Below are positions 1-8,435 of a DNA stretch of 48,229 bases, in pieces (the stretch's first letter is position 1; each line of letters begins with the position of its first letter). The translations under genes were made by a program, and so were the position numbers. Source of the stretch: an uncultured Muribaculaceae bacterium. GTDB lineage: Bacteria > Bacteroidota > Bacteroidia > Bacteroidales > Muribaculaceae. The notes beneath the pieces are model-generated. The model did not search any database. It saw only the letters and a list, made by a program, of their open reading frames with translations, and had not been told where the DNA came from. The stretch lies in the NCBI GenBank assembly GCA_947176745.1, contig CAMWRV010000018.1, forward strand, positions 1 through 48,229, read 5' to 3'.

Positions 1-51
1 ACGACCCCGAGATTACAAATCACGTGCTCTGGCCAACTGAGCTAAAGAGGC
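1..51 (-). tRNA. tRNA-Thr (TGT anticodon), 3' part cut by the window edge
   Basis: The minus strand from base 51 reads as a tRNA 5' half: a seven-base acceptor strand GCCTCTT, TA at positions 8-9, a D arm with GCTC/GAGC stem, and an anticodon loop TTTGTAA giving anticodon TGT (threonine, ACA codons). The anticodon stem CGTGA/TCTCG pairs except for one T-T mismatch in the middle. The sequence stops at the window edge in the variable-loop region, so the T arm and 3' acceptor strand are missing. A good promoter lies directly upstream at 95-126. Confidence 0.9.
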
Positions 52-94
52 GTTTGAAACTCGCTGCGTTGAGTGTGTCAGCGAATTTCGAGTG

Positions 95-126
95 CAAAGG
101 TATAACAATTTTCTGATGTATGCAAA
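95..126 (-). promoter_or_regulatory. Bacteroidetes promoter for the tRNA
   Basis: On the minus strand TTTG (126-123) is followed after 20 nt by TACCTTTG (102-95). This matches the Bacteroidetes primary sigma consensus TTTG-N19-21-TAnnTTTG. It points at the tRNA, whose 5' end is at 51. Nothing else is apparent between the tRNA and the end of glmS at 195. Confidence 0.75.
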
Positions 127-194
127 CTATTTTTGCAAAAAATCGTTATTTTTTCTCGTTTTTTTGAGACGGCCACCTTATCGGTTGACTCTAA

Positions 195-2039
195 TCACTC
201 GACAGTGACCGATTTAGCGAGATTTCGGGGCATATCGACATCTTTTCCTTTATTGATGGCGATATAGTATGAAAGGAGCTGCAGCGGCACCGAGGTGATG
301 ATCGGAGTGAGACATTCGGGCATCTCGGGCACTTCGAGCACATGGTCGGCGATATTGCTTATGACGGTGTCGCCTTCGGTGACGATGGCAAGTATGTTGC
401 CACCCCTCGCCTTTACCTGCTGGACATTGCTTACGATCTTCTCGTAGAGATGATCTTTGGGAGCGATGATTACAGTAGGCATCTCCTGGTCAATAAGAGC
501 AATGGGACCATGCTTCATCTCGGCTGCAGGGTAGCCCTCCGCGTGTATATATGATATCTCCTTGAGCTTGAGCGCGCCTTCGAGCGCGACAGGGTAACTG
601 TAGCCTCGGCCGAGATAGAGGAAATTGCGGGCGTATGTAAATATAAGCGAGAGCCTCTCGATTCTGTCGGCGAGTTCGAGCACGCGTTTCACGAATGTCG
701 GAATCTTCAGAACCGCCTTGCCAACCTGTTCTATCTCGTCCTGAGTCATAGTGCCTCTCAGCTGCGCTATTGCAAGCGATATGAGAGTAAGAACCATCAC
801 CTGTCCGGTGAATGCCTTTGTGGAGGCGACACCGATCTCGGGGCCTACATGTATGTAGCACCCGGCGTAAGTCTCGCGAGGGATTGAGCTCCCGACAACA
901 TTACTTATGCCGAAGACAAATGCCCCCGCTTTCTTTGCGATCTGTATGGCCGCAAGAGTGTCGGCAGTCTCTCCGCTCTGGGAAATGGCTATCACAACGT
1001 CGTTCTTGTCAATCACCGGATTGGAGTATCTGAATTCCGAAGCATATTCGACAACGACAGGTATGCGACACATGTCCTGAAGCAGATATTTTCCGAGCAG
1101 CCCCGCGTGCCATGACGTGCCACAGGCAACGATGACTATGCGCTTTGCCTCAAGGAACTTCTCTTTGTGGTCGTTGATACCATTGATTATGATGCGGCTT
1201 CCGCGATCCACCACCCGGCCTCTGATGCAGTCGCGCAGCGTGTCGGGCTGCTCGAAAATCTCCTTGAGCATAAAATGCGGATAACCGCCCTTCTCAAGCT
1301 GGGATATCGACATCTTGAGCGTAGTGACATCAATCTCTGCCTCGACATTGTCGAGGTTAGTGATCTTCAGAGTCTCGCCGCGGCGGATCTCCGCAATCTC
1401 ACCATCCTTGAGATAGACGCACTCTTTCGTGTATTCCACAAACGGTGTGGCGTCTGATGCAAGAAAGAACTCGCCGTCACCGATACCGATGACAAGCGGA
1501 CTGCTCTGACGCGCCGCGATGATGGTGTCGGGATTGTCTTTTTCAAGGACAGCGATGGCGTAAGCACCCACCACCTGTTTGAGGGCCTGTCTAACCGCCG
1601 AAAGAAGCGAACACTTGTTAGACAGACGAATATATTCTATCAACTGTGCCAAGACTTCCGTATCGGTCTCCGAGTGAAATGTGCACCCGTGCTGTTCGAG
1701 CGCATCCTTGAGCACCTTGTAATTCTCGATTGTTCCGTTATGCACTATGGCTATATTGCCGTCTTCGCTGAAATGCGGATGTGCATTTGTGTCGGAAGGT
1801 TCTCCGTGCGTCGCCCATCGAGTATGGGCTATGCCGACACTTGAATCGAGATTCTTGTCAGCGCAGAACGCCTCCAGGTTGCTGACCTTTCCTTTGGTCT
1901 TAAAAATATTGATTCTGCCATCCTTACCCACGAGGGCAACGCCGGCACTGTCATATCCCCGGTATTCGAGACGATGAAGGCCTTTGATAAGAATATCATA
2001 GACATTCCCCTCTCCGAGGTATCCTACTATTCCGCACAT
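195..2039 (-). CDS. glmS: glutamine--fructose-6-phosphate aminotransferase (isomerizing)
   Basis: This 614-residue enzyme makes glucosamine-6-phosphate from fructose-6-phosphate and glutamine, the first committed step of amino-sugar synthesis for peptidoglycan and LPS. The N terminus is MCGIVGYLG, so Cys2 is the glutaminase nucleophile of a class II amidotransferase domain (roughly residues 2-220). Two SIS sugar-phosphate isomerase domains follow; one carries the SQSGETADT segment typical of the family. The C terminus ends LAKSVTVE, as in family members. Length is normal and the ATG is fixed by Cys2. It appears monocistronic, with its own promoter at 2202-2233 and a leader of about 155 nt. 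No clear terminator was seen after the stop. Confidence 0.97.
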   Translation of the reverse strand: MCGIVGYLGEGNVYDILIKGLHRLEYRGYDSAGVALVGKDGRINIFKTKGKVSNLEAFCADKNLDSSVGIAHTRWATHGEPSDTNAHPHFSEDGNIAIVHNGTIENYKVLKDALEQHGCTFHSETDTEVLAQLIEYIRLSNKCSLLSAVRQALKQVVGAYAIAVLEKDNPDTIIAARQSSPLVIGIGDGEFFLASDATPFVEYTKECVYLKDGEIAEIRRGETLKITNLDNVEAEIDVTTLKMSISQLEKGGYPHFMLKEIFEQPDTLRDCIRGRVVDRGSRIIINGINDHKEKFLEAKRIVIVACGTSWHAGLLGKYLLQDMCRIPVVVEYASEFRYSNPVIDKNDVVIAISQSGETADTLAAIQIAKKAGAFVFGISNVVGSSIPRETYAGCYIHVGPEIGVASTKAFTGQVMVLTLISLAIAQLRGTMTQDEIEQVGKAVLKIPTFVKRVLELADRIERLSLIFTYARNFLYLGRGYSYPVALEGALKLKEISYIHAEGYPAAEMKHGPIALIDQEMPTVIIAPKDHLYEKIVSNVQQVKARGGNILAIVTEGDTVISNIADHVLEVPEMPECLTPIITSVPLQLLSYYIAINKGKDVDMPRNLAKSVTVE

Positions 2040-2201
2040 ATAAATTATGTTAGAGTTGTTGGCCGCGACAGTTCAAGTGCTCATGAAGGCATGGACTTTC
2101 ACACAATAATGATAAAATTACCAATAAGTTAGCAGTAAGATTCCAATATCGGTGCCCCATGAGGCATATGTCGCATTAAACCGTTAACGTTAATTTTTCC
2201 G

Positions 2202-2233
2202 CAAAAGTACATAAAAAGCGTCAATTAACCAAA
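2202..2233 (-). promoter_or_regulatory. glmS promoter
   Basis: On the minus strand TTTG (2233-2230) is separated by 20 nt from TACTTTTG (2209-2202), matching TTTG-N19-21-TAnnTTTG. The predicted transcript would start near 2195 and leave a leader of about 155 nt before the glmS ATG. Confidence 0.7.
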
Positions 2234-2267
2234 AAAGCCAGCCTTCTTGCATCAAAAAAAAGAGTAC

Positions 2268-2296
2268 AAAAAAAAGGAGCCGGCGTTCGCGGCTCC
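2268..2296 (-). terminator. Rho-independent terminator after the small lipoprotein gene
   Basis: A seven-base-pair stem (GGAGCCG/CGGCTCC, 2276-2282 with 2290-2296) encloses a seven-base loop. On the minus strand it is followed by eight U (A-run at 2268-2275). It sits 35 bases after the stop of the gene ending at 2331. Confidence 0.85.
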
Positions 2297-2330
2297 ATGC
2301 AAGTCAGTGGTTTGATGAGTGGCATTCTCA

Positions 2331-2855
2331 CTATTTCACATTGATATCGACAGCCTCGCCGTCGCCGGTGGAAATGACCTGTGTAGTGTCGGTCGACGGC
2401 ATGTCTTGAATCATGCCGACCACAGCCGGATCACGCAGATCGGCACCTTCCCCTACTGGTAATGGAAAAGCCTGGTATTTCGCATATTCGTTCACTTTCT
2501 TTTCGTTATCCGCGCCCATAGCCGACACATCTGTCTGAGCCAGAGTGTTTCTGAACTGGTCAAGATATGTGTAGCGTGCATAAAGGGCAGCCAGATCGTC
2601 TGTGGCCTTTACAGCCTCTGCAGTGGAGTCATTGGGCTGAGCGTTTATTATGTCGAAGTATTTCTGAGCCTCGGCAGCATACTTGCCGCAGTAGTCGATC
2701 ATAGAGGTATAGTCAGATTCGGAAAGAGCCTGACCTTCGTCAATTTTACCTGACACTACCGACGGATCCGGAGCTTTCGGACCGCAGGCCGCCATTGCAA
2801 ACGCAAGAAGAAGCGCCATGACGCCCTTTGATATCAGAGAGATTGTCTTTTTCAT
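2331..2855 (-). CDS. Putative lipoprotein of unknown function
   Basis: A 174-residue protein with a lysine-start hydrophobic signal ending in AMAAC, so Cys24 is a probable lipidation site (signal peptidase II). The mature part is rich in Ala, Asp, Tyr and Glu and looks mostly helical. It ends with a run of Asp/Thr/Val and has no recognisable catalytic motif. The family was not recognised. It lies 70 bases after the NYN-domain gene on the same strand, with a clear terminator behind it, so it may be the last gene of that transcript or have its own promoter. No TAnnTTTG box was found directly upstream. Confidence 0.8.
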   Translation of the reverse strand: MKKTISLISKGVMALLLAFAMAACGPKAPDPSVVSGKIDEGQALSESDYTSMIDYCGKYAAEAQKYFDIINAQPNDSTAEAVKATDDLAALYARYTYLDQFRNTLAQTDVSAMGADNEKKVNEYAKYQAFPLPVGEGADLRDPAVVGMIQDMPSTDTTQVISTGDGEAVDINVK

Positions 2856-2925
2856 AGTCTCGATTATTAAATTAATGTCTGATTGGATATAATGGACATG
2901 ACAGAATCGACATCGCGGTTCAACG

Positions 2926-3576
2926 TCAAAAATTGTCGCCGAGAGGATTTACGGCAGGCTCGCGCAACTTATACAGAAGCATCTTGCGCAACTGAGGATT
3001 ATTGTCGACAATCATCGACAATTCCCAATGCTGCCCCACTTCATCGCGCAGCATGTGAGACGTGCTGTCTACCTCCGAAAGATTCCATGTGATCAGCACT
3101 GTCTTTATCTTCAGAGCCTTGAGTTTTCTGACAAGCATCTGATGATCTGCATCGCCGGTTATCAGCACGACATAATCAAACTTTCTGAATGTGGCGAGTT
3201 CATAAGCTTCGAGAGCGAACCAAACATCGACACCCTTTTCAAGTACTTCTGTCTGCCCGTCGCGCTCAACCTCCCTGAGATGCTTGTAGTGAAACACCAC
3301 GTCATTCTCTATCAGTGTATCCTCGAACTTGCGCTCGTTATACAGCAGATGCTTGTCATACGCCTCTTTCACACGAAAACGGCCTCTGAAATAGTGGGCT
3401 TCCGTGATCTGACAGTCCGATATGTCGAGGCCCTCCTGCATAGCGAGTTCCGAGGTGATATACTCGAACAGCGAGCTAACCCTTATTATGGATCTGTCTC
3501 GAGCCTTGAGGGCACGGTTGATCTTGGCGTAATAGCCGCCGTCAATAAACACTCCTATTGATAAAAAGCCGAGCAT
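2926..3576 (-). CDS. NYN-domain (LabA/DUF88-like) putative RNase
   Basis: The chosen start gives 216 residues beginning MLGFLSIGVFIDGGYY. A longer open frame extends upstream, but the NYN (PIN-like) domain normally begins with a hydrophobic strand ending in FIDG, so the ATG at 3576 is preferred. The Asp of FIDGGYY, the later VDVWFALEA and VLITGDADH segments supply the acidic residues expected for a metal-binding nuclease centre. Family knowledge suggests an RNA endonuclease of the LabA/YacP-like PIN superfamily; the substrate is unknown. The C-terminal 40 residues are charged. The gene follows the pepD operon but is separated from it by a terminator (3647-3681). Confidence 0.82.
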   Translation of the reverse strand: MLGFLSIGVFIDGGYYAKINRALKARDRSIIRVSSLFEYITSELAMQEGLDISDCQITEAHYFRGRFRVKEAYDKHLLYNERKFEDTLIENDVVFHYKHLREVERDGQTEVLEKGVDVWFALEAYELATFRKFDYVVLITGDADHQMLVRKLKALKIKTVLITWNLSEVDSTSHMLRDEVGQHWELSMIVDNNPQLRKMLLYKLREPAVNPLGDNF

Positions 3577-3646
3577 GCGAACATTACATGTGAATATAGT
3601 TATGATTGCGGACCGAACTCCGGCCACATATGTATAACCTCCCACA

Positions 3647-3681
3647 ATAAAAAAAGTTCGTCCGCACTGAGGCAGACGAAC
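3647..3681 (-). terminator. Rho-independent terminator of the pepD-muramidase-pepD operon
   Basis: An inverted repeat GTTCGTC/GACGAAC (3656-3662 with 3675-3681), extended inside by GC pairs across one mismatch, is followed on the minus strand by a U-rich tract (3655-3647). It lies 44 bases after the stop of the dipeptidase gene at 3725. Confidence 0.8.
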
Positions 3682-3724
3682 CTATGGATTACGCGATCCG
3701 CGGTGTTCGCGGTGTTCAGGGTCA

Positions 3725-5185
3725 TTACTTCATTTCTGCAAGACGCCGGAGCATTTCCGTCAGAAGCCTGTAGAACTCCCCTACCGAGCGTATATCGGCC
3801 TTTTCACCGGGAGAATGGATATCTTTCAAAGTCGGCCCGAAGCTGACCATGTCGAGGTGAGGCATCTTCTCAAGAAACAGGCCGCATTCCAGGCCGGCAT
3901 GCAGAGCCTCGACCTTGGGGTCGGTGCCGAAAAGATGACGGTAGCTTTCCTCGGCCACTTTCAGCACCGGCGAGGCCGGGTTTGGCTCCCAGCCCACATA
4001 CGTATCGTCGAATCTGACATCAGCTCCGATCATACCGAAAAGCGCGGATACGCGGTCGGCAATCTCGTCACGGCGGGAATCGACCGAAGAGCGCTGGTGG
4101 ATCGTGATCTCCACCGTATCATCCTTCAGCATCTTTACGGAAGCAAGATTGTCAGATGTCTCCACAAGACCGGGTATCGCCGCCGACATAGACTGGACTC
4201 CAACAGGGCACGCGAAGAGTGCAGCGATCAGATTATGGGCCGTCTGGGTCTCGATAATCTCCGACACGGGCGCGCACTCACTGACCATAAAAGAGAAATC
4301 AGGATTTTCGACTGCGTCAAACTCGGCATGGAGCGTCGAGCTGAACTCCGCAGCGTAGGCGGCGAATGCCTCCGCATCCTCGCGTCTGACCACAACTACG
4401 GCCTTTGCGTCGCGGGGTATGGCGTTGGCGAGACCGCCGCCGTCTATTGCCGCGAGTTCAAGAGGAGTCCTGCGGTCGGCTTCCCACATGAACCGTGCGA
4501 GCTGCTGGTTGGCATTGGCTCGTCCGAGATTTATCTCCATGCCGGAGTGTCCGCCTTTAAGACCGCCGATCACAATCTCGAAAGAGACTCCGTCGGGCGC
4601 GGGCTGACGCTTCACGGGCAGCGAACAGATCGTGACCTTTCCGCCGGCGCAACCGATGACAAGAGAACCCATCTCTTCTGAATCAAGATTGAGAAGAATT
4701 TCGCCTGTCACAAATCCCTCCTTGAGGCCGTTCGCGCCAATGAGTCCCTGCTCTTCATCTACAGTGAGCAGTGCTTCGAGCGGGCCGTGAACGAGATCCG
4801 GATCGATAAGAGCCGCCATCGCCGTGGCGCATCCGAGACCGTTGTCAGCACCGAGCGTAGTGCCGTTCGCACGCACCCATTCGCCGTCGACCACTGTCTC
4901 GATCGGGTCGTTCATGAAGTCGTGGGTGCTGTCGGGAGTCTTCTCGGCCACCATGTCCTGATGCCCCTGCAGGATTACTACTGGAGCATTCTCGTAGCCC
5001 GGCGTTGCCGGCACGCGCATCATTACGTTTCCGACCTCGTCAGTATGCACTTCTATGTCGTGACGATGCGCCCAGTCGACAAGAAAAGCCTTCATCTTGT
5101 CAAGATGATGTGTGGGACGCGGCACTTTTGTGATTTCATTGAAAATTTCCCAGACAAGCCGGGGATTCAGTTCTGTGATTTTCAT
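3725..5185 (-). CDS. pepD: Aminoacyl-histidine dipeptidase (PepD family, M20), copy 1
   Basis: A 486-residue cytosolic dipeptidase of the M20 PepD family. The metal ligands are visible: His75 and Asp77 in LQGHQDM, Asp114 in GADNG, Glu144/Glu145 in VDEEQG (the first being the general base), Asp168 in NLDSE, and a C-terminal His457 in IHSPGE. Length matches the family and there is no signal peptide. It is clearly similar to the second pepD gene at 6003, sharing long identical stretches. The probable role is hydrolysis of Xaa-His and other dipeptides, supplying amino acids. It is the third gene of an operon with the muramidase lipoprotein (68-base gap) and is followed by a terminator. Confidence 0.95.
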   Translation of the reverse strand: MKITELNPRLVWEIFNEITKVPRPTHHLDKMKAFLVDWAHRHDIEVHTDEVGNVMMRVPATPGYENAPVVILQGHQDMVAEKTPDSTHDFMNDPIETVVDGEWVRANGTTLGADNGLGCATAMAALIDPDLVHGPLEALLTVDEEQGLIGANGLKEGFVTGEILLNLDSEEMGSLVIGCAGGKVTICSLPVKRQPAPDGVSFEIVIGGLKGGHSGMEINLGRANANQQLARFMWEADRRTPLELAAIDGGGLANAIPRDAKAVVVVRREDAEAFAAYAAEFSSTLHAEFDAVENPDFSFMVSECAPVSEIIETQTAHNLIAALFACPVGVQSMSAAIPGLVETSDNLASVKMLKDDTVEITIHQRSSVDSRRDEIADRVSALFGMIGADVRFDDTYVGWEPNPASPVLKVAEESYRHLFGTDPKVEALHAGLECGLFLEKMPHLDMVSFGPTLKDIHSPGEKADIRSVGEFYRLLTEMLRRLAEMK

Positions 5186-5253
5186 ATTCTGCCTGATTTA
5201 GGTTCTTTCTGATTTAGGCCAAGACACCATCCGCATGAAATATTGAGGGATGG

Positions 5254-6006
5254 TCACTCCTGTGCCTTGAATTTTTTATAAGCGGCCGCCATACGCGTGT
5301 GGTATCCGCGCCGCGCATAGCTTGCGCCATTATATTTACGGGCGAATCCGGCCCAGTTCTTTTTGCGGAGATCCGGGAGCATTCCTGCATTGGTTATGAA
5401 TTTGGCGAAAAGCTCAAGCTGAGAAAACTCAGACTCCGACATCACTCTTACAAATTCATCAACATCCGAACATCCGCATAGTTTGTAATTGAAGCCACCG
5501 ATCTGAAACATTCCCCAGAACGCGCCCATATTGGCACCGTCGGAATTCTTGCGACGGGCATTGACAAGCTGAGTCCATTCGCGAAGCGCATAACCCTTTA
5601 GTCCGGGAGGCACCTTGGCATTTTTGTCCCCCTTCTTGTTTTTTGCCTTGGAGGCATGAGCTCTGTACATGGATCCGTCGAAGTTGACCACAGGCACGCC
5701 CGGAGCATAGAAGCCCTTCATCTGCTTGCCTGCCTCTATGAGCACGACAGCCTTTATTGCTGCGATCTCCACCCCGAGTTCATCGGCGACTGTACGAAAA
5801 TCCTCGTCGGTGAGACGGCTGTAACGGTCAGCGGCATCTGCCGCCGGCACTGAATCCAGCGGGAAGCCGGCGACGCGCAGACTGTCGGCCGCGACTGTGT
5901 CGCAGACCTGACTGTCGGCAGAAGTCACCGGAGAATTGTCAGTTTTACCGCACGCAGCTCCTGCCCACAGCAATGCGGGCAGGAGGAGTGTTGCGGCAAA
6001 CCTCAT
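5254..6006 (-). CDS. Lipoprotein N-acetylmuramidase (DUF3380-like)
   Basis: A 250-residue protein with a hydrophobic leader ending WAGAAC; Cys19 is a plausible lipidation site, although the lipobox is not perfect. After a low-complexity spacer the domain from about residue 65 to the end matches the N-acetylmuramidase family (PF11860): LGVEIAAIKAVVLIEAG with Glu91 as likely catalytic acid, then GAFWGMFQIGGFNY, a LELFAKFI helix, and WAGFARKYNG. The family cleaves the glycan strand of peptidoglycan and is best known from phage endolysins. Here it is a chromosomal, probably periplasm-facing version. Its ATG overlaps the upstream pepD stop by four bases (ATGA), implying translational coupling. A Lys-rich insertion (residues about 117-130) is unusual. 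Confidence 0.82.
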   Translation of the reverse strand: MRFAATLLLPALLWAGAACGKTDNSPVTSADSQVCDTVAADSLRVAGFPLDSVPAADAADRYSRLTDEDFRTVADELGVEIAAIKAVVLIEAGKQMKGFYAPGVPVVNFDGSMYRAHASKAKNKKGDKNAKVPPGLKGYALREWTQLVNARRKNSDGANMGAFWGMFQIGGFNYKLCGCSDVDEFVRVMSESEFSQLELFAKFITNAGMLPDLRKKNWAGFARKYNGASYARRGYHTRMAAAYKKFKAQE

Positions 6007-7460
6007 GACTTAGCCACTTTTTCAAGCACGCGTGCCAGATGTTTCCAGAATTTTTCTACGGTGGGGATAAGAAGCTTCTCGTCGGGAGAATGCACACCGG
6101 TCATGGTCGGACCGAAGCTGACCATATCGAGATCGGGATGCTTTGTAAGGAACAAGCCGCACTCAAGACCGGCATGAATGGCCTTGATTGCCGGGCGAAC
6201 TCCGAACAGTTCCTCATAGGCGTCGGCCGAAATCTTCATGATGGGAGACTTCATGTCGGGAGCCCAACCGGGATAACCGTCGCTGTGGTATACCTTTGCT
6301 CCGGCAAGCTGGAAGTGGGCCTCCACCTGACCGGCGATATCGTTCTTGCGGCTTTCTACAGATGAACGCTGCGAAGTAGTGATGCGCACGACGTTGCCGT
6401 CGAGCATCTTGACAGCGGCAAGATTGGTCGATGTCTCTACGAGCCCCTCAAGATCGCGGCTCATGGAGTAAACTCCGTGAGGAGCCGAATAAATGGCACG
6501 CACAAGTCTGATGGAAGTCTCGGAGTCGATGCAGTATTCGGGACGTTCGCATGTATCGATGCGCAGATCCATCGAAGGTTCCACTCCCTCGTATTCCTTA
6601 AGTATCTCTTCGGTATATTTCTTAAGATGTCGCTTCAGCTCCTCATGATGGTCACTGTGGACGCCAAACACCGCATGAGCCTCACGCGGGATCGCGTTGC
6701 GCAGATTGCCACCCTCGATCTCGCAGACCGTGATGTCCCATTTCTGAGAGCATTCCCAGATGAAACGCGCTATGATCTTGTTGGCGTTGGCGCGACCGAG
6801 GTTGATGTCAGAGCCTGAATGTCCGCCGAGAAGACCGGATACGGCCACACGCATATACTCGAAATTCTCGGGAGTGAAACTGCGCTGATAAGTGAAGTCG
6901 GCTGTCGTGTCGATGCCGCCGGCGCATCCGACAAAAATCTCGCCGTCGTCCTCAGAGTCCATGTTGATCAGAATCGAGCCTGTGATCATGTCCTTGCCGA
7001 GATTCTGCGCACCTTCGAGACCAATCTCCTCATTGACTGTAAAGAGAGCCTCCAGCGGTCCGTGCACGAGATCCGGATCGATCATTGCTGCCATGGCTGC
7101 GGCGACACCGATTCCGTTGTCTGCGCCAAGAGTAGTGCCGCGTGCCTTCACCCAGTCGCCGTCGATATAAGTCTCAATCGGGTCTTTCATGAAGTCGTGC
7201 GTGCTGTCGCCGTTCTTCTCGGCCACCATGTCCATGTGTCCCTGAAGAATCACAACGGGTGCATTCTCATATCCGGGAGTCGCAGGACGTCGCATCACGA
7301 CATTACCCACCTTGTCGGTCTTGGCCTCCACTCCGTGGTCGGCCGCGAATTTAAGAAGAAACTCGCGTATCTGTTCCTCATGGCAGGAGGGACGTGGAAT
7401 TTTAGTCACTTCGTCGAAGCATTTCCAGATCAATTCCGGTTTAAGGTCTTTTACTTCCAT
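6003..7460 (-). CDS. pepD: Aminoacyl-histidine dipeptidase (PepD family, M20), copy 2
   Basis: A 485-residue PepD paralogue of the gene at 3725. The ATG at 7460 (MEVKDLKPELIW) aligns exactly with the paralogue's start; a slightly longer frame would need a TTG. Conserved M20 features are present: GHMDM, GADNGIG, NEEIGLEG, NMDSED and VHSPDE. The protein is cytosolic with no signal. It is the first gene of a three-gene operon, its stop overlapping the ATG of the muramidase gene by ATGA. A promoter is predicted at 7572-7604. The two copies flanking a cell-wall hydrolase may reflect a local duplication followed by insertion, or a functional link to wall peptide use; this is inference. Confidence 0.95.
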   Translation of the reverse strand: MEVKDLKPELIWKCFDEVTKIPRPSCHEEQIREFLLKFAADHGVEAKTDKVGNVVMRRPATPGYENAPVVILQGHMDMVAEKNGDSTHDFMKDPIETYIDGDWVKARGTTLGADNGIGVAAAMAAMIDPDLVHGPLEALFTVNEEIGLEGAQNLGKDMITGSILINMDSEDDGEIFVGCAGGIDTTADFTYQRSFTPENFEYMRVAVSGLLGGHSGSDINLGRANANKIIARFIWECSQKWDITVCEIEGGNLRNAIPREAHAVFGVHSDHHEELKRHLKKYTEEILKEYEGVEPSMDLRIDTCERPEYCIDSETSIRLVRAIYSAPHGVYSMSRDLEGLVETSTNLAAVKMLDGNVVRITTSQRSSVESRKNDIAGQVEAHFQLAGAKVYHSDGYPGWAPDMKSPIMKISADAYEELFGVRPAIKAIHAGLECGLFLTKHPDLDMVSFGPTMTGVHSPDEKLLIPTVEKFWKHLARVLEKVAKS

Positions 7461-7571
7461 AATCAATATTCTGTTTTATAGTACATTAGTCATTTAATCG
7501 GCAGGCGGTCCATAACCGTCATGAAGGGAAACGGGAGGGAACGTCAATTCATCTCTCGCCCCGAATTTTTC

Positions 7572-7604
7572 CAAAGTTAGCAAAATATTCGCATATTACG
7601 CCAA
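7572..7604 (-). promoter_or_regulatory. Promoter of the pepD-muramidase-pepD operon
   Basis: On the minus strand TTGG (7604-7601), 21 nt, then TAACTTTG (7579-7572) fits the Bacteroidetes consensus. It would give a leader of about 105 nt. A plus-strand promoter (7623-7630) lies back to back with it. Confidence 0.55.
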
Positions 7605-7622
7605 CATTTGCGATTTTTTAAT

Positions 7623-7630
7623 TAAATTTG
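7623..7630 (+). promoter_or_regulatory. -7 box upstream of the small membrane ORF and the OmpH-like gene
   Basis: TAAATTTG matches the TAnnTTTG -7 element. No well-spaced -33 TTTG was found; TTTG at 7607-7610 is only 12 nt away. Transcription would start near 7637, about 45 nt before the GTG of the 46-residue ORF. Confidence 0.5.
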
Positions 7631-7682
7631 CGTTCAAAATCCTCGGGTATAGTCGCTCGGGCGAACACAAACATTAAAAAAA

Positions 7683-7823
7683 GTGAAATTAACGCTTCTC
7701 GTTACGTTGTTACTGGGAATATCATTACTTTTGCTTTGCTTTTGCTTCGCCGGACGCAAAGGAGATTCCCGCCACGGCTGCCGTCATCACGCGCCCGCCA
7801 GTAAGAGAATGAACAAAACTTAA
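7683..7823 (+). CDS. Putative 46-residue membrane peptide
   Basis: A GTG-started frame of 47 codons, too short for a usual ORF cut-off. It encodes Lys, then about 20 hydrophobic residues (LTLLVTLLLGISLLLLCFCF), then a basic tail containing GRKG and GCRHH and ending KRMNKT. That is the shape of a single-pass membrane peptide with Cys/His in the tail. It starts about 45 nt after a -7 box and its stop is only nine bases before the ATG of the OmpH-like lipoprotein, so it would be the first gene of that operon. The family is not recognised. Because the frame is short and lacks an ATG, it could be a leader with no product. Confidence 0.45.
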   Translation: MKLTLLVTLLLGISLLLLCFCFAGRKGDSRHGCRHHAPASKRMNKT

Positions 7824-7832
7824 CCTCATAAA

Positions 7833-8435
7833 ATGAAAAAAACTTACATCACACTCGCCAGTGTGGCCGTATCGGCACTGCTCTGTCTCGGAGCTGTCTC
7901 ATGCGGCGATGACAAGAAGCCTGCCAAGGCCACTCCCTCAAAGGCAAAGACAGAAAAGCCGGCAGCCATCCTGCCCAACTACCGGTATGTCGATCTCGAC
8001 AGCGTTCTGAGCCGCTATAACCTCGCCAAAGACTACAACGAGGAGATGCTCCGGCTCCAGACCAACGCCGAGAGCCAGATGAAGCAGCACCAGAACAAGA
8101 TCCAGAGCTTCGCCAACACCGTACAGAACAAGATGCAGAACAACGGCTATCTGTCGGAAGCATCCTACAAGCAGGACGAGCAGAAAATGGCCAACATGCA
8201 GAACGAGGCACAGCGCAGCATGCAGAATCTTCAGAACAATATCGCGCAGGCTGCCGAACAGGCACAGAAGACGATCAACGACTCGATCAACGCATTTATC
8301 GAATCCTACAACAAGACAAGAGGTTACGACGCGATTCTCTTCAAAGCCGCTACCCTTTACATAAATCCCGAACTTGACATCACCGACGAGGTAGTGGAGG
8401 GTCTTAACGCCCGCTACAACAAGGTCAAGAAATAA
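7833..8435 (+). CDS. OmpH/Skp-family periplasmic chaperone-like lipoprotein
   Basis: A 200-residue protein. The signal peptide ends AVSC, with Cys24 followed by GDDKK; an acidic patch after the Cys is reminiscent of Bacteroidetes lipoprotein export signals. After a Lys/Ala/Pro linker, residues 48-200 match the OmpH family: a strand NYRYVDLDSVLSRY, a long Gln/Asn/Met-rich coiled coil (about 65-165), and a second short segment RGYDAILFKAATLYINPELDITDEVVEGLN. Skp/OmpH proteins hold unfolded outer-membrane proteins in the periplasm; lipidation would tether this one. The coding end lies inside a 26-bp tandem repeat with 30-bp period (8425-8480), and an intrinsic terminator follows at 8484. Confidence 0.88.
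   Translation: MKKTYITLASVAVSALLCLGAVSCGDDKKPAKATPSKAKTEKPAAILPNYRYVDLDSVLSRYNLAKDYNEEMLRLQTNAESQMKQHQNKIQSFANTVQNKMQNNGYLSEASYKQDEQKMANMQNEAQRSMQNLQNNIAQAAEQAQKTINDSINAFIESYNKTRGYDAILFKAATLYINPELDITDEVVEGLNARYNKVKK

Larger units (their letters stand above)
2040..2330. other. Intergenic region: glmS leader and promoter, terminator of the lipoprotein gene
   Basis: This gap of about 290 bases holds the minus-strand glmS promoter (2202-2233), its long untranslated leader, and the intrinsic terminator of the upstream minus-strand lipoprotein gene (2268-2296). No convincing small ORF was seen. The leader does not resemble the glmS ribozyme to the eye. Confidence 0.6.

Noticed and set aside
1..194. 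Integration site at the tRNA-Thr gene
   Set aside because: No integrase gene, direct repeat of the tRNA end or island boundary is visible; the tRNA 3' end is outside the window.
2040..2200. glmS ribozyme/riboswitch in the glmS leader
   Set aside because: The leader lacks any recognisable ribozyme core, and that ribozyme is characteristic of Firmicutes.
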